Position numbers and translations under genes: made by a program. The notes beneath the pieces are model-generated. The model did no database searches, had not been told where the DNA came from, and saw only the letters and a program-made list of their open reading frames with translations. This document shows positions 44,527 to 53,666 of a stretch of 60,732 nt of DNA, piece after piece (within the stretch, counting starts at the first letter, position 1; every line of letters starts with the position of its first letter). Source of the DNA: Roseiflexaceae bacterium (lineage in GTDB: Bacteria > Chloroflexota > Chloroflexia > Chloroflexales > Roseiflexaceae); contig CANJHS010000016.1 of NCBI GenBank assembly GCA_947474225.1, positions 1 to 60,732 on the forward strand. Direction: 5' to 3'.

Positions 44527-45804
44527 CTAGGAACGAACCTGGCCGGTCCCGGTAACAACCCACTTATAGGTGGTGAGCTCTCGTAAGCCCATCGGACCGC
44601 GCACATGCAGCTTCTGGGTACTAATGGCAATCTCAGCGCCAAGCCCCAGTTGCCCACCGTCATTGAAGCGAGTCGATGCATTGACCATGACCGCGGTCGA
44701 ATCGACTTCGCGTACGAATCTCGCGATTGCATCAGGTTGATTACTGAGGATTACCTCAGTATGGCCACCATGTTCGGCAATGTGTGTCAACGCAGTATCG
44801 ATATCTTCGACGATGTGCAACGTGGCAATGAGCGCCATATATTCGGTGTCAAAGTCCGTATCACCCAAGGGCACGATCCGATCGTCGTGTATGCCCTGGG
44901 ATGTTAACAGTTCTCTGACCGCGGGATCACAGCGCAATTCGACAGCATGCGCCAGCAGAGCACGTGCGGCCAGAGGGACCATCTGCGCGGCACCAGCACG
45001 TTCGAACAACAATACATCGAGCGAATTACAGACGCTCGGGCGCTGGACGCGGCCATTGACGACAATGTCCTGCACAAATTGCGGATTGGCAGTGTGATCA
45101 ATGTAGGCATGCACTATGCCGATGCCACCGACAATCACTGGCATCGTTGCATGTTCCACACAAAAGCGATGCAAGGCGGCACCGCCACGGGGAATCACAA
45201 CGTCGACATACGTATCGAGTTTGAGCAACTGCTCAACCAACACCCGGTCAGGGTCGGTTATCGCCTGCAAAATATCGCCCGACAAGCCACACTCTGCCAG
45301 CGCCTGTTGGAGCAGTGTCACGATCGCGGCACAGGATTGACTAATTTCTTTGCCACCACGCAGAATCGCCGCGTTTCCCGATTTGAGACACAACGTCGCC
45401 ACATCGAATGTCACATTCGGACGGGCTTCATAAATGACTGCAACGACACCGATGGGTACGCGCACTTTATACCATTCCAGTGCGTTCGGGAGGGTGCCCC
45501 GTTCGAAGATATCGCCCACGGGGTCATCGAGCGCGATGACCGTACCAATATCCTGTGCAATCGCTGCCAGCCGTTGCGGTGTCAATACCATGCGATCGAG
45601 GAGGGCAGGGCGGAGTCCAGCAGCTTCGCCACGCTGCATGTCTAGGGCATTGGCAGCGAGAATGGTTTGTTGCTGGATAGGGTCGACCAACAGCGCCACA
45701 ATGCGTGCCAAGACGGCATTGCGCTGTGCGGTGGTGGTATTGGCAATTTGGCGGGCAGCCCGGCGAGCACGCTGGGCCATGATTCGAATATCCGTGTGAC
45801 TCAT
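44527..45804 (-). CDS. proA: Glutamate-5-semialdehyde dehydrogenase (gamma-glutamyl phosphate reductase)
   Basis: Second step of proline synthesis: reduces gamma-glutamyl phosphate with NADPH. The 425-residue aldehyde-dehydrogenase-fold protein has VIYEARPNVTFDVA, LRGGKE, VIPRGGAALHRF and the catalytic cysteine in RPSVCNSLDVLL. Its ATG overlaps the proB stop (ATGA), so it is translated with proB. It lies at the end of the long minus-strand run that begins with ccmA; no clear terminator was seen in the 2-nt gap to the convergent DHODH-like gene. Confidence 0.96.
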   Translation of the reverse strand: MSHTDIRIMAQRARRAARQIANTTTAQRNAVLARIVALLVDPIQQQTILAANALDMQRGEAAGLRPALLDRMVLTPQRLAAIAQDIGTVIALDDPVGDIFERGTLPNALEWYKVRVPIGVVAVIYEARPNVTFDVATLCLKSGNAAILRGGKEISQSCAAIVTLLQQALAECGLSGDILQAITDPDRVLVEQLLKLDTYVDVVIPRGGAALHRFCVEHATMPVIVGGIGIVHAYIDHTANPQFVQDIVVNGRVQRPSVCNSLDVLLFERAGAAQMVPLAARALLAHAVELRCDPAVRELLTSQGIHDDRIVPLGDTDFDTEYMALIATLHIVEDIDTALTHIAEHGGHTEVILSNQPDAIARFVREVDSTAVMVNASTRFNDGGQLGLGAEIAISTQKLHVRGPMGLRELTTYKWVVTGTGQVRS

Positions 45805-46937
45805 GTCGTACTCGCTTCGTCAGGTGCTACGACTATCATATCATCGCGATGTACCACCGCGCTGCCGTATTCGTACCCCAAGATATCGGCAATTACGGTC
45901 GATTTTTTGCCCATGATGCGACGGACATCTGCCGAATGATAGAGCGATAAGCCGCGCGCTATTTCACGGCCGGCGGCATACATCCGTACCGTTTGTCCAC
46001 GTTCGAAATCGCCTTCGACACCGATAATACCGGCCGGCAACAGACTCTTGCCGCCTGTCAACATGGCAGTGGCGGCCCCTGCATCGATGATGATTTTGCA
46101 GTCGCGGACCGTCTCGGCGAGAATCCAGCGTTTGCGTCCCTCACGGTGGTTAACACGTGCAGGGAAGCGCGTGCCGATGTGTTCGCCGGCCACCACACGT
46201 TCGATGACATTTGTGAGTGCACCCGGGGCAATGACAACGTCAATGCCGCTTTGCGTGGCGAGGTCTGCTGCTTGTATTTTGGTAATCATGCCACCTGTCC
46301 CGCGCACACTGCCCGTCCCACCTGCCAGTTCGTAGATGGCCGGTGTAATCGCTTCGACGGTTTGGATGAGGGTAGCTGTTGGGTTGCTCCGTGGATCAGC
46401 AGTATAGAGCCCATCAATGTCAGTCAAAATCAGCAGCAAGTGGGCATCAACGAGGTTTGCGACGAGGGCTGACAGATTGTCGTTATCGCCCACTTTGATT
46501 TCGTCGACGGCTACTGCATCGTTTTCATTGATGATGGGGAGTACCCCATGTGCAAAGCACGTCAACAGCGTATTGCGCGCATTGAGGTAGCGATGTCGAT
46601 CACTAATATCTGCTTTGGTCAGCAACGTTTGACCGACGGGCACCGCATACAGCTCGAACATTTGCTGATAGAGGTGCATAATGAAAGACTGACCAACGGC
46701 TGCTAGCATTTGCTTTTCTGCGACATCGCGAGAACGGGTCTGGATCGATAAACACTCACGTCCGGCCGCTACTGCGCCGGACGTGACCAGAATAACTTCG
46801 TGTCCTTGAGAACGAAGGGCTGCCAATTGCCGCACAAAGTCGACCATACGTGGGCGATGCAGGCGATTCGACCCGGCGGTGAGGACGTTGGTGCCTAACT
46901 TGACCACCACTCGCAGAGGCGAACCATTGTCGATCAT
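45801..46937 (-). CDS. proB: Glutamate 5-kinase
   Basis: First step of proline synthesis, phosphorylating the gamma-carboxyl of glutamate. The 378-residue protein has the amino-acid-kinase motifs VVKLGTNVL, LVTSGAVAAG, INENDAVAVDEI and LTDIDGLYTADPR and a C-terminal PUA domain (about 275-365) as in E. coli. GAGG lies 5 nt before the ATG. It follows the response regulator by 15 nt and overlaps proA. Proline feedback is typical for the family but no residue was checked. Confidence 0.95.
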   Translation of the reverse strand: MIDNGSPLRVVVKLGTNVLTAGSNRLHRPRMVDFVRQLAALRSQGHEVILVTSGAVAAGRECLSIQTRSRDVAEKQMLAAVGQSFIMHLYQQMFELYAVPVGQTLLTKADISDRHRYLNARNTLLTCFAHGVLPIINENDAVAVDEIKVGDNDNLSALVANLVDAHLLLILTDIDGLYTADPRSNPTATLIQTVEAITPAIYELAGGTGSVRGTGGMITKIQAADLATQSGIDVVIAPGALTNVIERVVAGEHIGTRFPARVNHREGRKRWILAETVRDCKIIIDAGAATAMLTGGKSLLPAGIIGVEGDFERGQTVRMYAAGREIARGLSLYHSADVRRIMGKKSTVIADILGYEYGSAVVHRDDMIVVAPDEASTT

Positions 46938-46952
46938 CGCATCCTCTTTTGG

Positions 46953-47642
46953 CTATTGCACGATACGGTAGCCGACGCCCCATTCTGTCAACAACAGACG
47001 TGGATTGCGACCCGCTTTGGGTTCGATTTTGCGGCGCAGATACCACATATAGACTTTGAGATAGTCTTGATCATGCTGAGAATTGGGTCCCCAAACCGCT
47101 TCGAGTAGTGTATCATGACGCACCACGGTACCGGCATTTTCGGCCAAAACTGCCAAAAGTGCATATTCGGTCGGTGTCAATTCGACAATTTCACCTTTGA
47201 CTTTGACGACGCGCGTTTGGATATCGATGGTAATCTCGCCCATACCAACCACGCGCGTGCGTTGCGTGCCTTGGGCGCGGCGGAGCAATGCACGGACACG
47301 AGCCAAGAGCTCGTCCATATCGAACGGTTTGGCGAGATAATCATCGGCTCCACAATCGAGGCCCAAGACGACATCTCGTGATTGTGTGCGTGCGGTGAGC
47401 ATCAAAACGGGAACTTGGGTGCCCACGGCACGTATGCGCGTACATACCTCGCGACCATCCATCTCGGGCATCATGACATCAAGAACGATAAGATCAGGAT
47501 GGATTTCGCCAATCTTTTGCAGACATTCAGCCCCACTCGCTATCTCGTGCACCCGGTACCCTGCGTTAGAGAACAGCAAGTTGAGTAATTTGCGCAGACC
47601 CGGCTCGTCGTCTACGACCATGATGTTGTGTTGGACAGTCAT
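46953..47642 (-). CDS. OmpR-family response regulator, orphan
   Basis: A 229-residue two-component regulator: receiver domain (1-120) with acceptor Asp55 in LIVLDVMMPEMDG, the acidic pair Asp11/Asp12 and Lys105 in LAKPFD, and an OmpR-type winged helix (about 130-229: ELTPTEYALLAVL, WYLRRKIEPK). It reads like KdpE or PhoB-type regulators. No histidine kinase is adjacent. It is 12 nt downstream of the TlpA-like gene and 15 nt upstream of proB, inside the long ccm-pro run, so its cognate kinase and targets are unknown. Confidence 0.9.
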   Translation of the reverse strand: MTVQHNIMVVDDEPGLRKLLNLLFSNAGYRVHEIASGAECLQKIGEIHPDLIVLDVMMPEMDGREVCTRIRAVGTQVPVLMLTARTQSRDVVLGLDCGADDYLAKPFDMDELLARVRALLRRAQGTQRTRVVGMGEITIDIQTRVVKVKGEIVELTPTEYALLAVLAENAGTVVRHDTLLEAVWGPNSQHDQDYLKVYMWYLRRKIEPKAGRNPRLLLTEWGVGYRIVQ

Positions 47643-47654
47643 GAGACCTCGCTC

Positions 47655-48479
47655 TTAGGGGGTATCGTGCAACCGACGCACGAGCTCCAAAACATCTGCT
47701 GTCTTGAGCGTCCCGACGTACACGTACCGAATGTTACCTTGCGTGTCAAGGAAGTAGCTCACTGGAATGGGTGAAATCTGATATAAGCGAGACACCTCGC
47801 CATCCGTGTCATACACCGTCGGGTATGTGACCCCATGGTCCTCAACGAATGACTTCACCGCAGCATCGCCTGGCTCACCCAATTCTTCTTGGTTGCGTAG
47901 ATTGACCCCTACAAATTCAACCCCAGTACCCTTCAGCTGTTCATAGGCAGCTTGAATTGCCGGTGTCTCTTCTTTGCAGGGGACACACCACGTGCCCCAA
48001 AAGTTTACTAGCACAATCTTACCACGTAAATCATTTAAATGTAGTGTTTTTCCATCGATAGTTGGCAACGTAAAGTCTGGCGCAGGTCGGTTTGTCTCGG
48101 CTGCAGCGGGCATCAACGGAGCGGCCATGCGTGCGCTAATAATCCACACTATTGCCACAACGACCAAACCAATTAAACCGCCCAAGACAACCATCCATAT
48201 GTCGCGATTCATACCAGCAGGACGGCCGGTACTTTGTGTAAGTTGGAGACGGACACCGAGTGAACGATCGTATTCGGTGCGTTGCACGATATCGAGGAGC
48301 AAATCGCGGACTCCTTCGAGTTCACGAATGCGCGTCGCTGCACTGACACCGACGGTGCCCCCCGGATCACTGAGCCAGTCCGCACGAAAGCGTGCACAGA
48401 CTGCATCACATCCCGTGCGAATGGTCGCTTCATCAGCGTCCATGGGAATACCGAGTTGTTCATAATAATTCTGTGTCAT
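47655..48479 (-). CDS. J-like domain, membrane segment and TlpA/ResA-type thioredoxin fusion
   Basis: A 274-residue protein. Residues 4-73 match a DnaJ J-domain (NYYEQLGIPMDADEATI and RTEYDRSL) but the HPD tripeptide is absent; the place reads FRAD (31-34). One membrane segment follows (94-117) and then an extracytoplasmic thioredoxin domain with WGTWCVPCKEE, Cys165 and Cys168, as in TlpA, ResA and CcmG. In cytochrome c maturation such proteins reduce the CxxCH cysteines of apocytochromes. The J-like part would be cytoplasmic and cannot stimulate a DnaK in the usual way without HPD. It is 24 nt downstream of another J-like fusion and follows ccmABCDEF, so it is likely the CcmG-equivalent. Confidence 0.85.
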   Translation of the reverse strand: MTQNYYEQLGIPMDADEATIRTGCDAVCARFRADWLSDPGGTVGVSAATRIRELEGVRDLLLDIVQRTEYDRSLGVRLQLTQSTGRPAGMNRDIWMVVLGGLIGLVVVAIVWIISARMAAPLMPAAAETNRPAPDFTLPTIDGKTLHLNDLRGKIVLVNFWGTWCVPCKEETPAIQAAYEQLKGTGVEFVGVNLRNQEELGEPGDAAVKSFVEDHGVTYPTVYDTDGEVSRLYQISPIPVSYFLDTQGNIRYVYVGTLKTADVLELVRRLHDTP

Positions 48480-48503
48480 GCCGTCCTCGAACGCCTACGG
48501 GTA

Positions 48504-49502
48504 TCAGCGATATTGTGCAATCAATTTCGCCGCCTGAATGGCGATGGGCGAATCTTTGGCCTCGGCATCGATGACCGATTGCCAAATCTTGCTGGCTTCT
48601 TCTACCTGCGGGGGGGTGTTTTCTACTAAACAGTAGCCCAAATTCATCAACACCCGCGATTTTTCCTCAGTTGGGATTGCGGCTACGACGGAGCGCATCT
48701 GTTGTAATCCTGCATTCGAGCTCTTTTTGTCGCTCACACCATTGCCATAGAAGCACAATGCAGCGCCGTGGTCGGCAACGACGACAACATTGTCAGGACT
48801 CAGCGTCATTGCTTTTTCGTAGGCAACCGCAGCCATCTGCCAGCGCTCAATGCGATCGTTGTAGGTCACACTATTGGGATCGAGCTCACGCACAACCTGG
48901 ACGCTGTTGTAGAGCATGTTGCCATACTCAATCCAGGCAGCAGCGTTCGTTGGTGCAGAATCAGTGGCGAGTTTGGCAGTGGCAATGGCAGCCTCAAACT
49001 GATCAATCTGGCTACTTGCCGTTTGGACGGGTGGTGTGTCGTTCTTGGGCGCGACCTTCGTCCCTCCGTCTGTCAACACGAATGCAACCAAGACGATGAG
49101 CAACGGCAACGTAATGGCAAAAAATAAGGGTACAGTGCGATTCAGCACGACCCCTGCAGCAGGGTTGCTCCCCTGAGGGTCAACCACAAATCCAGGAATG
49201 CGTTCACGTGCCCCAGCAGCAGGGAGCGGACGATAGTCAAGGGTCGGTTCGGCGGTAGCCAACGCCTTGGCGACAACCTGCGTTAATCCCGCATCGTAGG
49301 CAGCACGTAACGTCGGGTCTGCCAATACCGCATGCGCCTGAGTCAACGCAAAGACACGTTGCTCGGCCAAGGTTCTCAGTTCGTCGGACACCCCTGCCAA
49401 CACCGATGCATCATACGCGCGGCTCAGTTTGGCAAATGCCGCTTCGATAGCCGCATCATCTGCGTCGTGTGGGAGTTGAAGGACTGCATAATAATCGACC
49501 AT
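48504..49502 (-). CDS. J-like domain, membrane segment and TPR-type protein
   Basis: A 332-residue protein with the same layout as its neighbour. Residues 3-72 are J-like (DYYAVLQLPHDADDAAI, ADPTLRAAYDAGL) but with YDAS at the HPD site. A membrane segment is near 124-144, followed by an extracytoplasmic region of TPR-like helices from about 165 to 332 (AAWIEYGNMLYNS, VAYEKAMTLSPDN, VLMNLGYCLVE). Its position after ccmF suggests it takes the role of the TPR protein CcmI/CcmH-C that holds apocytochrome. This role is inferred from position and TPR content. Confidence 0.78.
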   Translation of the reverse strand: MVDYYAVLQLPHDADDAAIEAAFAKLSRAYDASVLAGVSDELRTLAEQRVFALTQAHAVLADPTLRAAYDAGLTQVVAKALATAEPTLDYRPLPAAGARERIPGFVVDPQGSNPAAGVVLNRTVPLFFAITLPLLIVLVAFVLTDGGTKVAPKNDTPPVQTASSQIDQFEAAIATAKLATDSAPTNAAAWIEYGNMLYNSVQVVRELDPNSVTYNDRIERWQMAAVAYEKAMTLSPDNVVVVADHGAALCFYGNGVSDKKSSNAGLQQMRSVVAAIPTEEKSRVLMNLGYCLVENTPPQVEEASKIWQSVIDAEAKDSPIAIQAAKLIAQYR

Positions 49503-49530
49503 GTCATCCCTTTATTGGCGTTGCACTGCG

Positions 49531-51900
49531 CTATGCAGGCACTGAATCGTCACGGCGCCAGAACGCCAACTTAGCCAGCGTCCCTTTGAGTGTGGGCACA
49601 GTCAATTGTCCTGCTTCGTACTGACGGCGGATCACGGCGATGACACCGCCCAAGACGGCAATAATAATCCCCATCCACACAAACAGAATGCCGGGTTTGA
49701 CCGACACAGTGATTACCGCGCGGGCAGGATCGACCGGCAGATGCAACCCACCGACGCGGATGATGACACGCTTTTGATTGGGATCAAATGCCGCCATCGA
49801 GGCAGTGTGCCCGCCAGGCAAATCGACCGGCATCTCTTGAACGGCTTTGGCCGGGTCGGCCTCGTTCGCAAGAATGATAATGCCCGGGGTGATTTCGTAG
49901 GTTTTTCCTTCATAGACGATGCTCAGCTTCGCGCTGATATCGGCTTTATCGGTCGTCTTGTCACCGGGCACCACAAAGCCGTTAAAGGTAATTTCGTAGG
50001 GGCCGACGTCTTTTGTTTGACCAGCACTCAAGTCAGCAATATTGCGATCAAACGGCGGCTGATATTCAACGGGCGAAATATACATGTCTTGGTAATATTC
50101 GCTGCGTATCGATGGCGTTGCCATGGTGGCACCCATGCGGGGATTGAAATACAGCATCGGCGTCGCGGGAGTGACGCGCCCACCACGGGTCACATTCATA
50201 TCCAGAATACCGTGCCCGGTGGCATCCATACGCCACCCATTGAAGGCAATATCGTACCCATAGACCGACATGCTCTGCCCTTCGGGCACAAGAACGCGTG
50301 TCTCGGGGCTGGCATACCACGACGAAGCAATAGCACCCACCACAAAAATCATGATGCCCACATGTGACAGGTAGCCGCCAATCCGCAACCAACCAGCCTT
50401 AAGTGTGCGCACTATCATGATAATGTTGGTGCCCATTGCAAATGTGGCAATCCCGATAAAGAGCGCAACGAGCACACTCCGTGCACCCAACAGCACCCCT
50501 ACTGCGGTGACCACAAACGCGATAACACCGGGGATACGGATGGTCCGCAAAAGTGCCCGTGGATTACTGTCACGCTGCCCTAACAACGGTCCAATACTCA
50601 TCAGAATTGCCATAATCAGCCCGAGCGGTGGCACCGTGGTGCTATAAAAGCTGCCAATCAAGCCGAATCGGCCGTCTTGGAAGGGTTGTGCGCCACTGTT
50701 GTAGGTTGTCCCGTCATCGAGTGCAAACATCGATCCGAAGAAGCTTTGCAAAGCGGTACCGACCCCGGGAATGGACGAAACGACGGGCATGGAGGTGCCC
50801 ATTGCCACAATTCCTGCCATTAACAACATGACCAAAATCATCAAACTAAAAAAACTGTCGCGTGACAAGAGCTTCTCGGACAATGGCAATTGCGGAATAT
50901 CACGCCAGCGCCACGCCACCACTCCCATACCCAACACGATAATAATCAACAAAAAGGTCGTCATTACCCACTTCAGGCCTTCTTCGACGAAGGAATGCAC
51001 CGAGAACGACGACAACACACCACTCCGGGTCAAAAACGTCGAATAAAAGACCAACGAATATGTCGCCACCGCCATGAATGCTGTCATCCGGCGCATCGAT
51101 CCGTTGGCACGTTGTACCAACATACCGTGTATCAGCGCCGCCACCGTCAACCACGGAACGAGTGCGGAATTTTCGACCGGATCCCATCCCCAGAACCCAC
51201 CCCAGCCCAGCGTCTCGTAGGCCCAATAACCGCCCAAGAGGAGAGCAAGGCCAAGCGTAGCCCAGGCTGCAGTCGCCCAAGGCAAGGCATACTTGATCCA
51301 GCCATCATAGTCACGGCGCCACAAGCCTGCAATCACATAGCCATAGGGAATCGCCATCAACGCAAATCCAACGAAAAGTATCGGCGGATGGATGAGCATC
51401 CAAATGTTATGGAGCGTTGGATTGAGTCCTTTGCCGTCGACTGGGGGGATGCCATCGGCAGTGACATGCAAAATGAAGGGGTTACGAATCAGCATAAAAA
51501 CAAGCAATGCGGTTTGGATCATCATGACCACACTGAGGACATAGGGTTCGTTGTGGCGTGTCCGTTTTATCAGGAACTGCGCGGCGATGGTTCCCCACAA
51601 TGCCCATATGACGAACGATCCCGGTTGCCCAGCCCAGACGGCTGCCACCCGGAAGTATGGCTCGAGATCGCTTGAACTATAGTTATAGACATACTCAACA
51701 TCATATCGTTGAGAAATGAAGAGATAATTCAAAACGGTCACAACTGTCAGCACTCCAACAAGTGTCAATCGTGTACCCCAGCGACCATATGCTAGTGCAT
51801 TTGGGCGACCGAGTGGCACAAGCAGGTAACTGATTGACGCCATTGCTGCCATCGCAATGGTTGCGACAATCAATACTGTACCGAAGAAATATACCGTCAT
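49531..51900 (-). CDS. ccmF: Cytochrome c maturation heme lyase subunit CcmF
   Basis: A 789-residue integral membrane protein of the cytochrome c heme ligation module (system I). About 15 membrane segments are present. The tryptophan-rich WWD domain is at 233-250 (WGGFWGWDPVENSALVPW), and His171 in MLIHPP and related histidines fit the heme-axial pattern of the family. A soluble C-terminal loop (about 565-730) faces outside. It is longer than E. coli CcmF (about 650) because of this loop. The gene is in the order ccmA-B-C-D-E-F with short spacers (15 nt from ccmE). Confidence 0.95.
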   Translation of the reverse strand: MTVYFFGTVLIVATIAMAAMASISYLLVPLGRPNALAYGRWGTRLTLVGVLTVVTVLNYLFISQRYDVEYVYNYSSSDLEPYFRVAAVWAGQPGSFVIWALWGTIAAQFLIKRTRHNEPYVLSVVMMIQTALLVFMLIRNPFILHVTADGIPPVDGKGLNPTLHNIWMLIHPPILFVGFALMAIPYGYVIAGLWRRDYDGWIKYALPWATAAWATLGLALLLGGYWAYETLGWGGFWGWDPVENSALVPWLTVAALIHGMLVQRANGSMRRMTAFMAVATYSLVFYSTFLTRSGVLSSFSVHSFVEEGLKWVMTTFLLIIIVLGMGVVAWRWRDIPQLPLSEKLLSRDSFFSLMILVMLLMAGIVAMGTSMPVVSSIPGVGTALQSFFGSMFALDDGTTYNSGAQPFQDGRFGLIGSFYSTTVPPLGLIMAILMSIGPLLGQRDSNPRALLRTIRIPGVIAFVVTAVGVLLGARSVLVALFIGIATFAMGTNIIMIVRTLKAGWLRIGGYLSHVGIMIFVVGAIASSWYASPETRVLVPEGQSMSVYGYDIAFNGWRMDATGHGILDMNVTRGGRVTPATPMLYFNPRMGATMATPSIRSEYYQDMYISPVEYQPPFDRNIADLSAGQTKDVGPYEITFNGFVVPGDKTTDKADISAKLSIVYEGKTYEITPGIIILANEADPAKAVQEMPVDLPGGHTASMAAFDPNQKRVIIRVGGLHLPVDPARAVITVSVKPGILFVWMGIIIAVLGGVIAVIRRQYEAGQLTVPTLKGTLAKLAFWRRDDSVPA

Positions 51901-51915
51901 CAGAGACTCGCAATT

Positions 51916-52347
51916 CTATTTTTGGACTTTGGTCTGTGCAGTTAACTGTTCTTGATACTTTGACGGGCACTTGACGAGCAAACTTTCGGCAATGAAATCA
52001 CCGCTCTTGGCATCGTAACGACCAATTGCGACGATACTTACCGCTTGTTCAAAGTTCGATGGCTTCGGTTCGCTCGAGATGACTTTGATTTTTTTGCCGG
52101 TCGAATCCTGCAGCAAGAAGGTGAACTTCCCTACTTCGTTGTATTCGCCCTTGCTCCCCAAAAACCCGGCTAATTGCACGCCTTGGGCACTCGTTGTTGC
52201 TTCGCTTATTTGGGTGGTATAGGGTCGCATCGAGGCACTCAGGCCATAATAGCCGAGCACGATTGACAGTACCACAATGGCAATCCCAATAATATGTAGC
52301 GGTTTGAGACCACCGCGTACCGTAGGTTGGAGGGTCGTTGTAGACAT
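51916..52347 (-). CDS. ccmE: Heme chaperone CcmE, cysteine-type variant
   Basis: A 143-residue membrane-anchored heme carrier. One membrane segment (about 16-36) is followed by an OB-fold (VQLAGFLGS, GKFTFLLQDSTGKKIKV). In classical CcmE the heme is bound covalently to His in an HxxxY motif. Here the motif is VKCPSKYQE, with Cys127 and Tyr131, which matches the CxxxY form described for archaeal and sulfate-reducer homologues (system I*). The spacing to ccmF is 15 nt and to ccmD 9 nt. Confidence 0.92.
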   Translation of the reverse strand: MSTTTLQPTVRGGLKPLHIIGIAIVVLSIVLGYYGLSASMRPYTTQISEATTSAQGVQLAGFLGSKGEYNEVGKFTFLLQDSTGKKIKVISSEPKPSNFEQAVSIVAIGRYDAKSGDFIAESLLVKCPSKYQEQLTAQTKVQK

Positions 52348-52356
52348 GCGGTGCTC

Positions 52357-52560
52357 CTATTGTTTGTTCGTGGTCTGTTGTTCGATAGTCACGCGTGGTG
52401 TTGGAGGCTGCGCATGTTCGCGCATTGCCAACACGAGGCGTTTGAGTTCCTTTGCCTCAGCGTCGATTCGCATGAGGTACCAAAACACACCCAGCCATAC
52501 CACTAAGGCCACTGCCATGGCGATATAAATTGCGACACCAGCATCGAGTAGCACTTGCAT
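52357..52560 (-). CDS. ccmD: CcmD-like small membrane protein
   Basis: A 67-residue protein with one membrane segment (about 8-28) and a charged cytoplasmic helix (RIDAEAKELKRLVLAM), the form of CcmD, which helps release holo-CcmE from CcmABC. CcmD is weakly conserved, so the name rests mainly on size, topology and position between ccmC and ccmE. AGGAGG lies 8 nt before the ATG, which starts on the base directly after the ccmC stop. Confidence 0.8.
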   Translation of the reverse strand: MQVLLDAGVAIYIAMAVALVVWLGVFWYLMRIDAEAKELKRLVLAMREHAQPPTPRVTIEQQTTNKQ

Positions 52561-53523
52561 CTAGTGTGCCTCCTGTGTTTCTACGAGGGCCGAGACGTGT
52601 AAGATTGTTGCGCGAATCCGATACAACCAGAGTGCCAAAAATCCAAAGGTCAGATTACTCGCCAAAAAGACCCACAACGTCCGTTGATTGCTCAACAGTC
52701 CGGTACCGGGTGCTTGCATATTGACCCGGACGGTACCTGCTTGAGGATTCGCCTCAATCAGTACCATGCGGAATGACTGACCGGGGAATTCCGGTCGGTC
52801 AGCAGGTTTGCCTGATGCATCAAGCGAAGGCGTGAGTTCGGCGTTTTGGGTGAGTCCCGGCATACGGACTTCCACACGGGCTTGGGTTAATTCACCTGTT
52901 GTTTCAACTGACTTGAGTTCTACAACGACATCGCCCAACTGACCTATCTTGGCACCGTTGAGATCGAGCGAAATGCCTTCGCATTTACTACCTTGCAAAA
53001 ATGCACAATTTGGGTGCAGTGTACTATCGGCGACCCGTGGTGCGACAAAGAGCAAGAACGGCATGGTCACACAGGCAAAGATATTGTAAACCGCTGCCAA
53101 TCGCCGTTTGCGTGCAATATCATCGACTGATGAGCGCAGTGCGAAGTACGCGGCGTAGACCAATAAGAGCACGAGGATTGACGTCTCACGGGGGTCCCAG
53201 TTCCAGAACGTACCCCAGACGACCTCGGCAAAGATGGAACCTGTGACGGTGGCAAAAATACAAAAAAGCGTGCCAATCTCAGCGGCGGCGACCGCAGATG
53301 CATCGTGCAATGCCGATCGAGTACGCAAATAGACAATACTAAACACTGCCGATAGCGCGAATGCAGCAGACGTTACCCATGCGGTGGGGACATGCACAAT
53401 GATGATACGCCCTGCCTCACCGAGGCCAACGTACTGCGGCACCACCAAAAACATTGCGTAGATAATCCCAGACATCGCCAATCCGAGGGAAATTTTGGCG
53501 GTGAATGCGAGTCGCTCAGCCAT
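52561..53523 (-). CDS. ccmC: Heme exporter/handling protein CcmC with enlarged loop
   Basis: A 320-residue membrane protein that presents heme to CcmE. The WWD domain is at 103-110 (WGTFWNWD), with the flanking heme-ligand histidines His44 and His170 recognisable. E. coli CcmC has about 245 residues; the surplus here is a soluble insertion at about 172-278, between the last two membrane segments, with beta-type sequence (VVVELKSVE, ARVEVRMPG, RVNMQAPG) and two cysteines (173, 181). GGGG lies 7 nt before the start, after a 143-nt gap to ccmB. Confidence 0.93.
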   Translation of the reverse strand: MAERLAFTAKISLGLAMSGIIYAMFLVVPQYVGLGEAGRIIIVHVPTAWVTSAAFALSAVFSIVYLRTRSALHDASAVAAAEIGTLFCIFATVTGSIFAEVVWGTFWNWDPRETSILVLLLVYAAYFALRSSVDDIARKRRLAAVYNIFACVTMPFLLFVAPRVADSTLHPNCAFLQGSKCEGISLDLNGAKIGQLGDVVVELKSVETTGELTQARVEVRMPGLTQNAELTPSLDASGKPADRPEFPGQSFRMVLIEANPQAGTVRVNMQAPGTGLLSNQRTLWVFLASNLTFGFLALWLYRIRATILHVSALVETQEAH

Positions 53524-53666
53524 GCGACATCCCCTTCGTGTAGGCTATTGGCGAATCATACGCCATCAGTTCGATATGAGCAAATCGTGAGAAAAGCGCA
53601 TTGCAATGCAGATATACAAAGATTCCACATTCCTTATACGCAAGGCATGTTGGCAATCTGTGACGC

